Below, piece by piece: positions 12,201 to 23,600 of a DNA stretch of 64,000 bases. This stretch comes from Asterochloris sp. CNOR1 (Eukaryota; Chlorophyta; Trebouxiophyceae; Trebouxiales; Trebouxiaceae). A program made the translations under genes and the position numbers. The stretch's first letter is position 1; each line of letters begins with the position of its first letter. The stretch covers positions 2,232,001 to 2,296,000 of the forward strand of contig OZ017759.1 in assembly GCA_963969365.1 (NCBI GenBank), given 5' to 3'. The notes under the pieces were generated by a model. The model did no database searches and was not told where the DNA came from. It saw nothing but the letters and a program-made list of their open reading frames with translations.

Positions 12201-13796
12201 TCGACCTGCTGTGCATGTGGGCTACAGCTGCGTCCAGATGCTCAACTCAGGACTTGTGCCTGCAGGTTGTTGTGGACATTGACGGCGATGGCAGTTTCCT
12301 GATGAATTGCCAGGAGCTGGCCACAGCCGCCATCGAAGGCCTGGAGACGAAGGTCATGATCCTGAACAACCAGCACCTGGGCATGGTGGTTCAGTGGGAG
12401 GACCGCTTCTACAAGGCCAACCGGGCACACACCTACCTTGGCAGAAGAGTGAGCGCCTGGGGCCTCATTGCACGCCCAGGGGGGATGAGGGATTGCAATG
12501 GGGTGATCAGTGCATAATACACCTGCCTGCCTGGTATTGTAGGGGCGGGATGAGTGAGCTGGAAGACATCACCTCATGGTGCTTTCCATTGTATCAGCCA
12601 TGCGTGGCTTATTGCTCAATTGGGATCTTTCTGCCAGGGCAAAGAGGTGACCATTTGGGCTGGTGCAAGCCTGAAGGGTTTTGGCTTTGGGCGACTTAGC
12701 GAGCCCTTGCTGCGAGGCGGACACATATGCCTGGGCTGCAGAGGCATACAGCTCTCTTGACGGCAGCCATGGACTTTATCAAGTGACTCATGGCAGCTGA
12801 CAGGTAGGCAACAGAAGAGGACCAGCACACTGCTGCCAGCACACACATTGAGCCAGCAACTGACACCTGCAGCCCGTCACAGCTCACCAAGGTGTGCAAG
12901 TGAGGTCTGCTGGCAGCCGTTAGTCAGCATCGGTATGCGTTATGCAGGCATGCCTCAGAAAAGCACAACATGCCATCCTGGCGAAGACAGCCTTGCACCA
13001 TCATCTGATGTGTGCCTTTGCCGGTGCAGGGCTCAGAGTACCACGAGACCAAGGAGGTCAAGGACATCTACCCTGACTTTGTGATGATGGCCAAGTCCTT
13101 CGGCCTCCCGGGAAAGCGTGTGTTCACACCTGAGGAACTGAGGCCAGCCATCAGGTCAGCTGTTGGGCTACCGTGCTGGGCAGTGGCAGCAGCTTGCGCG
13201 CTGGGCTGCATCAGATGTGGCAACTGCTGCCAGCAGCTTGCGCTGGGCTGCGCCATGGCAAGAGCCGCTGCATTGCAGTGGGAGACCCGCATGTTGCCTT
13301 CTGGCATGCAGCACTGTGTGGCTCACCGCTGTGATGTGTAAGTCAGCAGCACACTGCAGCTGTGCTTGAGGTTGTAGCGCCACCTCCTGTGCTGTCAACT
13401 TCGATGGACTACATGTTGGCTGGCCTGCATGATCATCAACTTCTGTCCAGGGGCTGACTTCTATCAGTTGGGCCAGCCTGCTGTGCAAGCAGTCCTGCCC
13501 TCCCCTTTTGTACAACTTCCGGCCAGGAGCCACCGTGTGGGATGGCACCTGCACCTGCCTGACAACAGACTCTGGATGAGTGCACCCCCATTTGACCACA
13601 CAGCTGACCGAGTTTGCGCCCGCCCCGCAGGGAAATGCTGGACACTCCTGGGGCTTATGTGCTGGACGTCATGGTGCCTCACATTGAGCACGTCCTGCCC
13701 ATGATACCTGGCGGCGGGTCATACAAGGACATCATCACAGATGGCGATGGCAGCCTCTTTGCACCCAAGAAGGACCCAGAGCAGGCTGCTTCCTGA
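6216..13796 (+). CDS. ALS: Acetolactate (acetohydroxyacid) synthase, catalytic subunit, plastid type
   Basis: TPP-, Mg- and FAD-dependent first common enzyme of valine, leucine and isoleucine synthesis, expected in the plastid. Exons: 6216-6379, 7170-7263, 7576-7725, 8323-8448, 9024-9206, 9951-10097, 10538-10757, 11108-11250, 11685-11785, 11929-12031, 12266-12448, 13030-13154, 13631-13796. Together they give 1,905 nt in one frame (634 codons plus TGA). Landmarks in order: [20 protein letters not shown] with the catalytic Glu, [62 protein letters not shown], the TPP motif GDGSFLMN, and [17 protein letters not shown]. Ala, Pro, Asp and Trp at known herbicide-contact sites match the plant sensitive forms. 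The residue matching Arabidopsis Ser653 is Gly ([10 protein letters not shown]). The N-terminal transit-peptide exon was not identified. Confidence 0.96.
6583..6848. repeat. Tandem duplication (about 131 bp) in an ALS intron
   Basis: Copies at about 6,583-6,712 and 6,714-6,848 share AGCCTTGTTAGGGGACAGCC and AGGCCCAGCATGGAGTAGAC. They lie within the 790-bp intron between the first two identified ALS exons. On the minus strand both copies stay in one open frame (6,429-7,001) that repeats a Cys-rich segment, ESTPCWACS(R/C)[11 protein letters not shown] do not call this frame a gene because it has no recognisable family and sits antisense inside an intron. Confidence 0.75.
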
Positions 13797-14639
13797 GGTC
13801 CCCACCACCCAGTTTGAGCTTGCTTTCTGCTCCTGGCCCCACTTTTCAAATTGTGCTCTTGTGTTGCCAGCCCATGGCTTGCAGACCACTCCTAGGAGGT
13901 AGCACATTTCATGAAAGTCAGTTGCAGCTGTTGGTCCTGTTAAATATGAGTGTATGACCCTCTTGAGCGAGGTCAACCACCTTGTCACCTTAATGCAAAC
14001 CCTCCAGCATGTTCAACAAGGGGCTTTAATTGTGGTGGTCTCTGGGTCTGGGCTCCTGACATGACCAGCTGTGACCCCAGCCTGCTGCAGCTGCAGGGCA
14101 GACTATTACACAGTGTCATCTTCAAAGTTCCACCGTGTCTGCTTTGGGGACCTGCCCTGTGAGTTTCTGCAGTAGTCTTGGTCGCCAGGAGGCCGCCTCT
14201 GCAGGCAGCACATTACTTGTCCTAATCTCCAATGCCTTCAAATCACTCAGGCAGGCAGCCTTGAGCTGCAGCAGGCTGCCTGCCCCTCAAGCAGGCAGGC
14301 AAGCAGGCATGCTGAGTTCTCTTGCTCAGGCACGCCGCTACCTCTGCAGTGGCAGATGTGCTTGACACGTGTATGTGGGTGGCTGATCCTGGCTCACCTT
14401 ATCTGAGTTGCTGGACAGCATGGACCTCAGGGACAGACAGACCTGCAATCAAGGAACAGCTCTGCCTAGATCCTGTGCTGCAAGCTGGCCCTGCAGGCAG
14501 GTGGGCTGCGACCCAGCTTGCAGAGGGCCACATCATGATTGTGCAGCAAACCTGTGTAGCTTTGCTGCACAAGTTCTGGGCTAGCGCCGAGGGCTGGTGC
14601 TTAACAGCAGTCGAGCCGAGCTTTCATTTGTAAGGGTGC
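13797..14639. other. Intergenic region between ALS and the E2 gene (tail to tail)
   Basis: About 0.85 kb between the convergent ALS and ubiquitin-conjugating enzyme genes. It should contain both 3' UTRs and probably the last exon(s) of the E2 gene on the minus strand. The expected C-terminal signature of UBE2W/UBC16 proteins (an aromatic-rich tail ending near HDD) was looked for and not found. Confidence 0.4.
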
Positions 14640-14779
14640 GCAGGCATATACAGGCTCTGCAGACCAAGGCAGGGCTGGCTAGAGTCAGGTCAACCATCAT
14701 CCAAACAGGGCGGCCCTGGCGAACATCACCCAACTAGGCAGCCATTCCCTTCCCAGGCACAACTGCAGCCAGTGCCCAC

Positions 14780-15586
14780 CTTGTTCATGGTGAGGGCAGG
14801 CGACCAGCCCCCGCTCTGCCCGTCGTACAGGATGTCCAGGCAGATGTGCCCATTGGAGTAGATGTGGGGATGCACCGGGCTGGGGGGCAGGAAGGTCACC
14901 TGCAGCATGCGGTAGCATATGCCAAGCAGACTTCAGTTCTACCCACTTCCAGCTGGTGGGCTGCTGATGCAGCGCAGCTGCAAACCTGACAGTAAGCAGA
15001 ATGGGAGCTAGAGTCTTACCTCTGGCGGCTCCAGAGGGTAGCGATCTGTGAATTTGATCTGCAGTCTGCAGCAGGCAGGCTGGAGGGGGTCAGCTCTAGG
15101 GGCAGGCAGGAGCACAAAGGCACCGGGGAGAGGCAAGAGCTCGATGGCTGCTGCCAGGGCGCAAGCCAGCCTGCAGCCGCATTGATGCCCTCCTCTCGAG
15201 AGGGTCAACCCTTCAGTGTCCATGCAGGGCAGCGATTGCTCCAATGTGGAGGGAGTGTGATGGCCCTCAGCTGCCTGCTCAGGAGCTTGGCGGACGCTGT
15301 GCGCCTTGTGCTGCCCTGAGCTGCCTGCCAGCTGCAAGCTCATGAATCTGGCAGAGGCTGTGGGCCATCGGCTGCCCTTTACAGCCTGTGCAGTCTCCGC
15401 CATGCTTTCCATGAAGCAGAGGGGCACATGCAGCAAGGCTGACCTGAAGGTCTCGCCCGCGTACAGGGTGGGCATGCCAGGGGCTGAGTCTGGCCCCGTC
15501 ATCTCCACCACCCAGTGCAGCAGGGGCTCAAATTTGATCAGTGCACAGCCCTCCGGTGGGTGCAGCAGCCAGTCGTGGAGCTCGCT
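14780..15586 (-). CDS. UBE2W/UBC16-like ubiquitin-conjugating enzyme (partial model)
   Basis: E2 enzyme that carries ubiquitin on an active-site Cys. Three exons are clear on the minus strand: 15586-15444 (ELHDWLLHPPEGCAL and LHWVVEMTG, then TLYAGETF), 15064-15020 (LQIKFTDRYPLEPPE), and 14899-14780 (VTFLPPSPVHPHIYSNGHIC, then LDILYDGQSGGWSPALTMNK). The HPHIYSNGHICLDIL block with the catalytic Cys and the WSPAL block match the UBE2W/UBC16 class, where the HPN motif has the form HPHxYSNGH. The loop between Cys and WSPAL (YDGQSGG) is longer than I recall for this class. The first exon (start Met and helix 1) and the C-terminal exon were not found, so both ends are open. Confidence 0.85.
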
Positions 15587-15634
15587 CTGCAGCCGCAGGT
15601 GTCAGTGTGTGCCAAAAGAGCCAGTCTTGCACGC

Positions 15635-15930
15635 ACCAGCGCAGCAGGGGGTCAAGGCTGGTCAGGGCGCACCCCTCCGGCTGAGCAGCATTCAGTCAGT
15701 CTCACAGCATGCTCTGCAACAAGGCCTGGACTGCAGCAGGGGCTTAGAGCTGCTTAGAATGCACCGCTCCAGCAGGCTTGCTCTGCACGTCAGCAGATAT
15801 CATCTGAAGCACTTCAAAGACAATGGTGTGACACAACTGAGCCTTGCCGCTATGTTGCTTGTCATGCGCTCGCAGGTGCAGCAGCCATACGTGGAGCTTG
15901 CTCTCCAGCAGGAAGAGAGTCTTTGTGCAC
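15635..15930 (-). pseudogene. Degenerate copies of the E2 N-terminal exon
   Basis: Just upstream of the functional exon at 15,586-15,444 lie two decayed copies. One (about 15,635-15,735, minus strand) reads LQSML, a stop, then QPEGCALTSLDPLLRW, against LQSELHDWLLHPPEGCAL and KFEPLLHW in the real exon. The other (about 15,865-15,930) reads LLESKLHVWLLH. Nucleotide identity is obvious over 50-90 bp. They look like tandem exon duplications that lost function. Alternative first-exon use of the outer copy cannot be ruled out. Confidence 0.65.
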
Positions 15931-16836
15931 TGAACATGCGCTGGCCTCATTGCTGCAGCAGGGCCTTGGAAGCTGATTAGGAAAATTTTTCTCCCAAAGG
16001 TGCAGCACTCAGCAGTAGAGCCAATTCTGCACATACAACACTGCATCTACGCCAAGACAGCAGTGTCAATCTTATGGCTGGGCTGAAAGGCAGCGTGGAG
16101 ATCTGAGCGCCGTGCCGCCGCAGAGAGGTGGTCACCTATGTATGGACTTTGCAAGGGCACTGTTCTGGTGCAAGCTTTGGCATCTTTGCAGGGGAGGTGC
16201 TGGTTGCAGCTGTGGGCTGCCACCCTGCAGCTGACGTGAGGCAGATCAGGCTTGCGCTTTACCCTTGGTGGGAGCTAAACTCTGTCTCTGTGGCACAGCT
16301 CTCTGCCTTTTGCGCCAAAGGCAACAGCAGCCCACTTCCTCACCTGGATCCGCTTCATTGCAATAGTGGACACTTGGCGCCCTGCCATGACCAGCAGCTG
16401 CTGGCAGCTGCTTCAAGCAGCGCCAAGCAGGGTCCTGCTTGTTCTGGGCAATACGCTCACGACCTGCACATGACGCATTTGCGCTTGAGGATGACATGAC
16501 ATGGGCTTAGAGATGTTGCCCTGCCACTGGCTGGCCCGTTCTTATGATCACCTGATTGGCCAGTCCTGATGTGATTGTTGCAATCTGGCAACCTGATGTG
16601 CAGGATGCTGATGAGGGCTCCTTGTTTGGAAATCTAGCTGATCCTGTTAGGCTTTTCGTACCGATAAGTGCTGCCCCAAAACGGGAGACCTTGAGAATTA
16701 AGGCATCAGATAGGCTGCTGTTCACAATCTGGCTCCTGCTGCTTCTGCTGGAGACCGGGCCAAACTCTGACAGCCCCACAATGATGAAAGCATTGCACCC
16801 CGGCGTTGTTAGTGAAGGCTGACCTGAATTGAGAGT

Positions 16837-16881
16837 CAACTCAATCACTATATAGAGTCAACTCAATCACCATATATGTTC
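16837..16881. repeat. AT-rich tandem repeat, 2 x 22 bp
   Basis: Two adjacent copies of GAGTCAACTCAATCAC followed by TATATA or CATATA. The core GAGTCAACTC is nearly self-complementary. It stands out in otherwise GC-rich surroundings. No function is evident. Confidence 0.7.
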
Positions 16882-17699
16882 AGAGATTAAATATTTGTCT
16901 GCTGCTCATAAGGCCCCAATCTTTGCTGACCACCCTACATTGACACCAGCATGGCAGCACCTGATTGAGTCTGATGTAAGCTACCCTGAAAGATTGCTGG
17001 TGGAAGATCTGCTGCCAGGCATGCAGCTGTCAGGGCCCATGTTGCACTCTGCGTGGCCCCTGTAAATAATGGTACAGTCAAGTGCAGCTGCACTCTGGCC
17101 CAGCCGCAACACCTGAATCTTCAAGCACCGAAGTCTAATCACGAGCTGCAGAGCTGATGCTTGATCTGGGGGAATGGCCACTCAGAGCAAAGTGGCCGTT
17201 GCCACAGTGCAAGCAATGCATTGAACCTTTACAGCAGTCTGCCAGGGTGAGCACAGCAATGATGGTAAGCAGCTTCATACGTTTTAGTGCTGCCTATGCA
17301 AGCAGGTGTCATCTCTGCAGGCTTAACCTCTTTTCAACAGATTCAGTGCAGGGCATGCTCCTCCACAAGCACATCGGCAAACCAGATGTCAAACTATGTA
17401 ACAAGCCTGCAGCCCTCTGCATATGCAGACCTGGAATGCTTGAGGATGCAACTGCAAAGCATGCACCTATAGGGCTGCAGCACATGTTGGCAGCAGATTC
17501 ACCATGTAGTCAAAGGATGCCTATCATCATTCAGGCTCTTAAACATGCTGTCATACATGTGGATGATGTCCATACCCTGGAGACCAAAGAGGCTGCAGAC
17601 TCACTGCATGATGAGCGGATGGCAAGCCCTGAGCTAGTTGCATGCACAAAACACACAGCAGCAACACTTGCCATTCCAGCCCAACATCCCTGTGCTCCT

Positions 17700-18050
17700 T
17701 GTGGGCTGCAAGCAGATGAAAGCCACTGCACTGCCAGCTTCAACCACGTTGCGGTCTATGATCTCCTGCACATTGTCCTCCACAATCTGCAGCGCTGTTT
17801 CCTCTTCAGTGCACCTTTGCTTGGGTTCAAACCCCTGCACGCTTCAGAATTGCAGCCTGATAGGGCAGATCAGAGGCTCTTCGACTGCTGTCATGCGATG
17901 TTGCCCAGACGTGGCATAGGCGATGCACAAGTGTGGTGAGCACAAAATTGCAATGTGCCAGCTGCAGAAAGCAGGTCCTAGCTCTGAGCAGCATCTTTCA
18001 TGTAAGGCTTTGCAATGGGCAGCAGCCTGCACAACATGGCAGTATACCAA
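17700..18050 (-). pseudogene. Inverted paralogous fragment of the 192-residue gene
   Basis: On the minus strand at about 17,840-17,740 the translation GFEPKQRCTEEETALQIVED then NVQEIIDRN parallels GWGPRPKCTGEEIALHMMEE then HVQDIYN of the plus-strand gene at 19,754-19,850. Nucleotides at 17,965-18,045 also match the reverse complement of about 19,515-19,600, which is intron DNA of the gene. The repeat therefore includes non-coding sequence, as expected for an inverted segmental duplication centred near 18.78 kb. No intact gene could be built from this copy. Confidence 0.65.
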
Positions 18051-18763
18051 GTGGATTGTTGCCAGCATCGTTGTACACAGACGCTTCATACGGTGGTAAA
18101 GTACACGAACCCCTTGCAGGCAAGTGCGGCCTGCACACAAGCAGATGTCTGCACAAGTCCTGCTGTGTTTTGTACAACCTGCAGCAGTCACAGTCGCATG
18201 TGCAGCTGCACTACAGAGCAGCAACGATGAAGCTGCTTCAAAGCTCTGTGAGGTTCCGGTTGCTCCTGTGCTGTACCGTAGGGTGCAGTAGGCAGACCTG
18301 AGCTGCACTGCCGGACTCACAGTCCTGCATGGGTGGCCTGTGCAGGGAATTGCCATCTGCACCACTTGATGCATCCATGCTGCTGTGCTGCACATGAGCA
18401 GCAGGCTGTGCACTGGAGCAGATGTTGTTGCAGCCACCATGGCCACTTCCCAATGATGTAAGGGAACTGCAGCTGTGTGAACAGGCAATCGCACCCCTTG
18501 ACAAAGGAGAGCAACACACCCAGGCATGGTGGCTGTGTATGGTGCACAGGCTGCAGTGTCAATGCTGTGTAGCCTCAGCCCGATGTCTGCTGGCTGGAGA
18601 AACCCGTTCGCTTCAACGTGAGGCCCCAGCTGTGGCCATGCTGCATGTAAAAAGGCGCCAAATTCTTAAGGTGAGCTCCTGTCTGGTGCAGCTCTGAAGC
18701 TCATGATCCCGAGGAGCCTCCAGGCAGCAGCCCAAGCATGCTCTGCTTTCCAGGATAGTCAAC

Positions 18764-20068
18764 ATGGCACTGGTTGACTTGGAGACCATGAGGAGGTTTG
18801 TGAACCACGTATATGGACCTGAGGTGGCTGCTGTACTCAAGGACAGCGATCTGCGGGAATATGGCGACCGCGGCCGAGGGGTTCCACCCAGAATGCGCAA
18901 TGCCATTTTGAGGATTGGTTCAAAGCGGTGAGCCCCCATGCAACGGCAGCCAAGTCAAGTGCTCATCTTCAGCCACAAACAGACAGGCTCATGCCTTACA
19001 GAAGTGGCCTGCAGGGCAAAGGAACAGCATGCTCTTCACAAAAAGTCCCGCAAGCACCAGATCAGCAGATGGGTGCCACTGGACCTCTTGACGATCCAGC
19101 TGAAGGCATCAAATCCAGACTGGGCGAAGCTGTACCCGCTGAACCAGCATGCATCAGACAACGAGGAGGAAGAGGATGACCTGCCTAACATGTGGCCGCC
19201 CAGAGTGGCCTCAGCGACCTATCCGGCAGTGAGTCACCCCTGTGTCTTGTTCAATGCAGTGCTGCACTGATTCAGGCAACATGACGGGATGATGTGCACT
19301 GTGCAGCTGCTCCGTCAGGCGGACAGCTGGGCGCACTGGTTGCAGACTCTGGATTTGGTGGAAGACCAGTAAGTCATTGCTGCACTTGCTTGTGGGTTCT
19401 GCTGCACAGCAGATGCAGTCATTGTCGCGGCACTGCGCTTGCGAGAAGGGTGGGAAGCTTTCAGTAAAGTTTTGGAGGCAGTGGCATTCGTTGCGCATAC
19501 ATCACTCGCAAGCTTTTCACCATGCTGTGCAGGCTGCCACCCATTGCTAAGCCGTATTTGAAGGATGAGGCCTGGAGCTAGGACCTGCTGCAGTGCTTTC
19601 TGCGCCTGGCTGATCGTATCAGCAAGGTGCCAATGCTCGGGGTCTAGTGCAGCACCAGGGAGGCATTGCTCCATGGAAGCACTTCCAGTGCACCTTTGCA
19701 GCTGTGGCTTGCACAGCTTGTAGCCAAAGGATTATATGCTTGCTTGGTTGCAGGGCTGGGGACCCCGGCCAAAATGCACGGGTGAGGAGATTGCCCTCCA
19801 CATGATGGAAGAGCATGTGCAGGATATCTATAACACTGAGGCATCTGAGCCTGACAACGAGTGGTTTGAGTCTGTTCCTGTCCACAAGGATGATGAAGAT
19901 GTTGACACCTGGTTTGGCATGGCAGTGCAGGCAAGCTGCTGTCCCTGTCTGCGCTTAGTGGCATGCTGCAGATTGTTCTGTGCTGGTGGTTGCTTCATGC
20001 AACATGGCAATCGAAACATCAAAGTGCACCCTGTCTGTCTGCAGGACATGGACATCATGATTCTTTAA
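18764..20068 (+). CDS. Unrecognised 192-residue protein
   Basis: Four exons give one frame of 579 nt: 18764-18927, 19015-19228, 19754-19930 and 20045-20068. The last intron starts with GC (CAG|GCAAGC). The protein starts MALVDLETMRRFVNHVYGPE, has a basic middle (HKKSRKHQISRW), an acidic run (DNEEEEDD), the block PKCTGEEIALHMMEEHVQDI, and an acidic tail with WF pairs (NEWFES, DTWFGM). No signal peptide or membrane segment is visible. I do not recognise the family. Consistent phases and the inverted paralogous fragment at 17.7-18.05 kb support a real coding sequence. An upstream exon remains possible. Confidence 0.6.
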
Positions 20069-20605
20069 AATGGCAGATATGAAAGTTTGACAAGACAAGG
20101 CATTCTTGACTACATGGTGAAGCTTGCATGCAGCCTGCATGCAAGCTCAGCCTGTTACAGTCATGGTGTGCATCAGTCTGGCCCATTCTGAAGCTCACCT
20201 TCTGCTTGTGCAGGGAGCCGCCAGTTTGCATCCTGTTGAGTGGTTCATTCGCTTTGAGAATATGCCTGTGGAGGAACCTCTATGCCTGGCAGCTCTGCCA
20301 GCACTTGGAACCCCACGATTGAACCCTTGTTGACCTTGTATTGTCTTGTTCAAGCAGTTTGATGTCATCATCATGACACCACTGCAGCAAGTATGGGCCT
20401 GATGCCAGAACCTCATTCCTGCAGCCTTTGTAGAATTGTAAAACCCGTCCATGCCTTCAGCACAGGCTCTGAAGCTGCCCAGTGTCAGCCCTGCACCTTG
20501 ATACCAACTGACATCCTACACTTCTACCAAGGTTGGACATGCCCAGAGGTGTTGCCACCATGTCAGTTAGGCCTGCTTCACAGATAGGGTTGGCAGATCA
20601 TCAAC

Positions 20606-23600
20606 ATGTCAGACGCTGCCTTTGAGCGGCGTGTGAGGCCCATCTATGATGCTCTGGATGCAAGGAACAGCAAGGTAGCCAGTGCTGACTGCAGTCTTAT
20701 TGTGCAATGGGTGTCAGGCATGTTCATGCTCATGTTGGGACCACTGCAGACCAGATGCTCTGCTGCTATCATGGGGTATCTCCCTGGCGCTATGCATGCT
20801 TGATGGCTGAAGTGCTGTTGCATGATGCAGCAAGCACTCAAGCTGTGCAATAGCACGCTGTCCAAGTTCCCCGGCAACCACCTGATCAGGGTGCTGAAGG
20901 CGGTGGCACTGCAGCGCACAGGCAGAGAAAATGATGCTGTCCAGGTGGGAGAGGTTTACCCTACAATCACCGGGATTGCTGGCAGGGGCCTGGGGTATGT
21001 CTGACAGGACAGCAGCACAATGCAAGCTGCACAGCAGGCCATTGCAGCGGCACTGCAGATGTTGCAAGCACATGGCGGGCATAGTGGCTGGCAGCATGCA
21101 TGCGTGAGGCCAGAGCCCGCAGCAGCAGTGAAACACATGCAGGGACTCTGTGGCCACATCATCACTCTCGCCCCTGCAACAGCAGCTGTGCAGCCTGCCA
21201 GACTGGTGGCTGCACACTGGCACACATCACTTGGTCAGGCGTTCACATCAACGACTTCTCCTGAATGTGCCTGGTGCACTGACGCTTGCAGGCGAGCTTG
21301 TGTAACAGGTGAAGGGCTTCAGCATTCCCTGCTGTTGCCCTGCGGGAGGGCTTGGGGGCTGCCTCAGAGCAGTGGCGAGCCTTCCTGAGCACAAGAGAAA
21401 TCACAGCAGCCACAACCCCATAACCCTTTGCCTGCAGGAATGCAAAGCTGCCAGAGGCAGCGCACTGCCAACAGTCTTGTGCTGTCCACCATCTGCCTAT
21501 GACAGCAGGTACACCTGCACACCCGTTTGCTGCCCTGCGCAGATGCAAACCAAGTCGCTTGTTTCCACATATAATCAAGTCTGCTCCTTTGCTACAGGAG
21601 TGCGAGGCTGTCAGGGGGGAGGGCCCTGCAGACGAGCATGTCCTGTCCACGATGCGCATGGTGTACCGGCGTGCCAATTGCCTGGAACGTAGCACCCAGG
21701 CCTACGAGGCGGCCAGCGCAGGATTCCCCAAGGACACCGAGCTGCTGCGCGGCCTGCTGGCCTGCTATGTCAGGCAAGAGCAGGCTTGGGCTGCACCATA
21801 CGCATATTGCTTCTCAGCTTCTCAGGGTGGCATCATGCTGTGAGGTGTAGAGTGCACCGTGTGGCAAGCACCCGGTGGGACAGCACGTGGGAGCCTGCCA
21901 CAAACATCAAGCTCTTGCGAGGGCTGCTGAGCTGCCAGGTCAGTTGCGATGAGGAAGGCCACAGTGCAGCGAGGGAAGCGGGAAGCAGTGCTGCTGTTGT
22001 CATGGGCAAACATTGGCAGGGCAAACCAGGGGACAACTAGAGGCAGATGTGTTGTGTGCTTCCTGCCTTCTGGGCAGTCCCAGAGGCCAAGCGGCAGAGC
22101 GCCGCCATAGTGCCATGGCAGACCATTTGTGGCTGGGCCAGCACATGGCAGCAGCGGCTGCAGGGCCTGCTGGGTGCCTTCCAGACAGGTCACACTGGCG
22201 AAGGGGCTCAACTCAGGGTTGGTATCAGGGATCAAGATACGTATGGCTGGGCCAGCTCTGCTGGCACTACGGTAGCAGCAGCTGCTGTGCAGCCTGTTGC
22301 GGTGCTGCATCCGGCTGCGGTGTGGAGTGCAGGCACATTGCAGGTGCAGGTGCAAAGTGTGAGCATACAGCCGGCAGACTGGAGCAGCAGGTGCTGTGGG
22401 ACCTGCTGCGGTGCTGCATGCGGCAAGCTGAAGGCAAGCACTACATGACCACACTTTGCAGCAAGACATGGCTGGACAGCAGTGCCAGACATCAAGGTGG
22501 GGTCGCAGATGCTGCTCACGTACCCTTCATGGCAAGATGGACCTGGAGATCAGGCTTTCCTTCACCTACCATCATGCATCGTAGAAGCATGTTTGTGCAT
22601 GATGCACAGCTCGGACATAAGCAAAGCACGCACACATACCAGTATTGATTCTCCCTTTGTCTTACAGGGAGGGCAACTTTGCCCGGCAGCAGCAGACAGC
22701 ACTCAAGCTGCACAAACTGGGCAGCGCAAGTGGGCAGCATCAGTACCTGTGGTGGGTCGTCACCATTTTGGTGCTCCAAGCAAGGGTGGCAACAGAGCCA
22801 GGTGGGAGCACAGTGCAGGGCTGCCAATGCCAAGCATGGCTGTCTAGAAGGGCCTGCATGGGAAAGGTGTGGTGCTGGAGGCCAGAAAGGTAGTAGAGCC
22901 AGGCGAGAGGCTTGCCTGTCAGAGCGAAAGTCCAAGCACTATCTGCACCAGCCTGCACGAGAATGCGATGGGGCTCATGGCAGACGAAGCAACAATCTGC
23001 GGTGCAATCGATGCCTATTTGAGGGCAGCTAGTGCAGTCAAGTAGTCCCGTTGGGCGGCATGACAGTGCGGGGTGCTGCTGCTGCACCTGGAGGCCTGCT
23101 TGAGGCAACAGAGCACGATTCTAAGGCTGTAAAAATCGGGAACAGTGTGGGCACTGTGAAGATGCTGTAGCGCTCCAGGCATGAAGGTCAACAACAGGTG
23201 GAGGGCTCTGCTGTGTTCCTGCTTCCGAAGCGCAGCTGTTGTAAACATCAGGAGGAAGCACCATGGGGGCAGGAACATCACTGAAGATCAGACCACTTCA
23301 AACTCGTCAAGGCTATCAGCCGAAGCGCCACTTAAGGGGCAGTGATGCCAAATCTGAGCATGCAAGTACGTGCCTTGCTGTTCAGAGGGTGCCAGTGTGT
23401 TTACGCGATGCCAGCACCTGCAAGGTCTTACCACGGCGTCTGTCGATGCGTGCAGGCAAAGCGACAGCAGGCAGCATGTCACCTGAGAAGCTCATGCAGC
23501 TGGCAGAGTCAATGGCCAGCAAGCAGGTCCAGAAACTGGGCAAGCTGGAGACATATGAGCAGCTGCTGCTGTACCTGGAGGTCCTGCAGGTGGGCTGCCC

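Larger units (their letters stand above)
15931..18763. other. Long stretch without a supportable gene
   Basis: About 2.8 kb. It includes an AT-richer patch at about 16,500-16,960 with overlapping open frames on both strands (88 codons plus, 113 codons minus) that match nothing I recognise, a short tandem repeat at 16,837-16,881, and an inverted fragment related to the downstream 192-residue gene at about 17,700-18,050. The first exon of the E2 gene may lie at its left edge. Confidence 0.5.

Noticed and set aside
16507-16848. Overlapping frames on both strands in the AT-richer patch (113 and 88 codons)
   Set aside because: No splice-consistent neighbours and no recognisable motif; overlap on both strands argues for chance.
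22013-22648. 211-codon plus-strand frame within NAA25
   Set aside because: Lies in the large intron between exons ending 21,773 and starting 22,668; its composition is typical of non-coding frames here and it breaks the NAA25 alignment.
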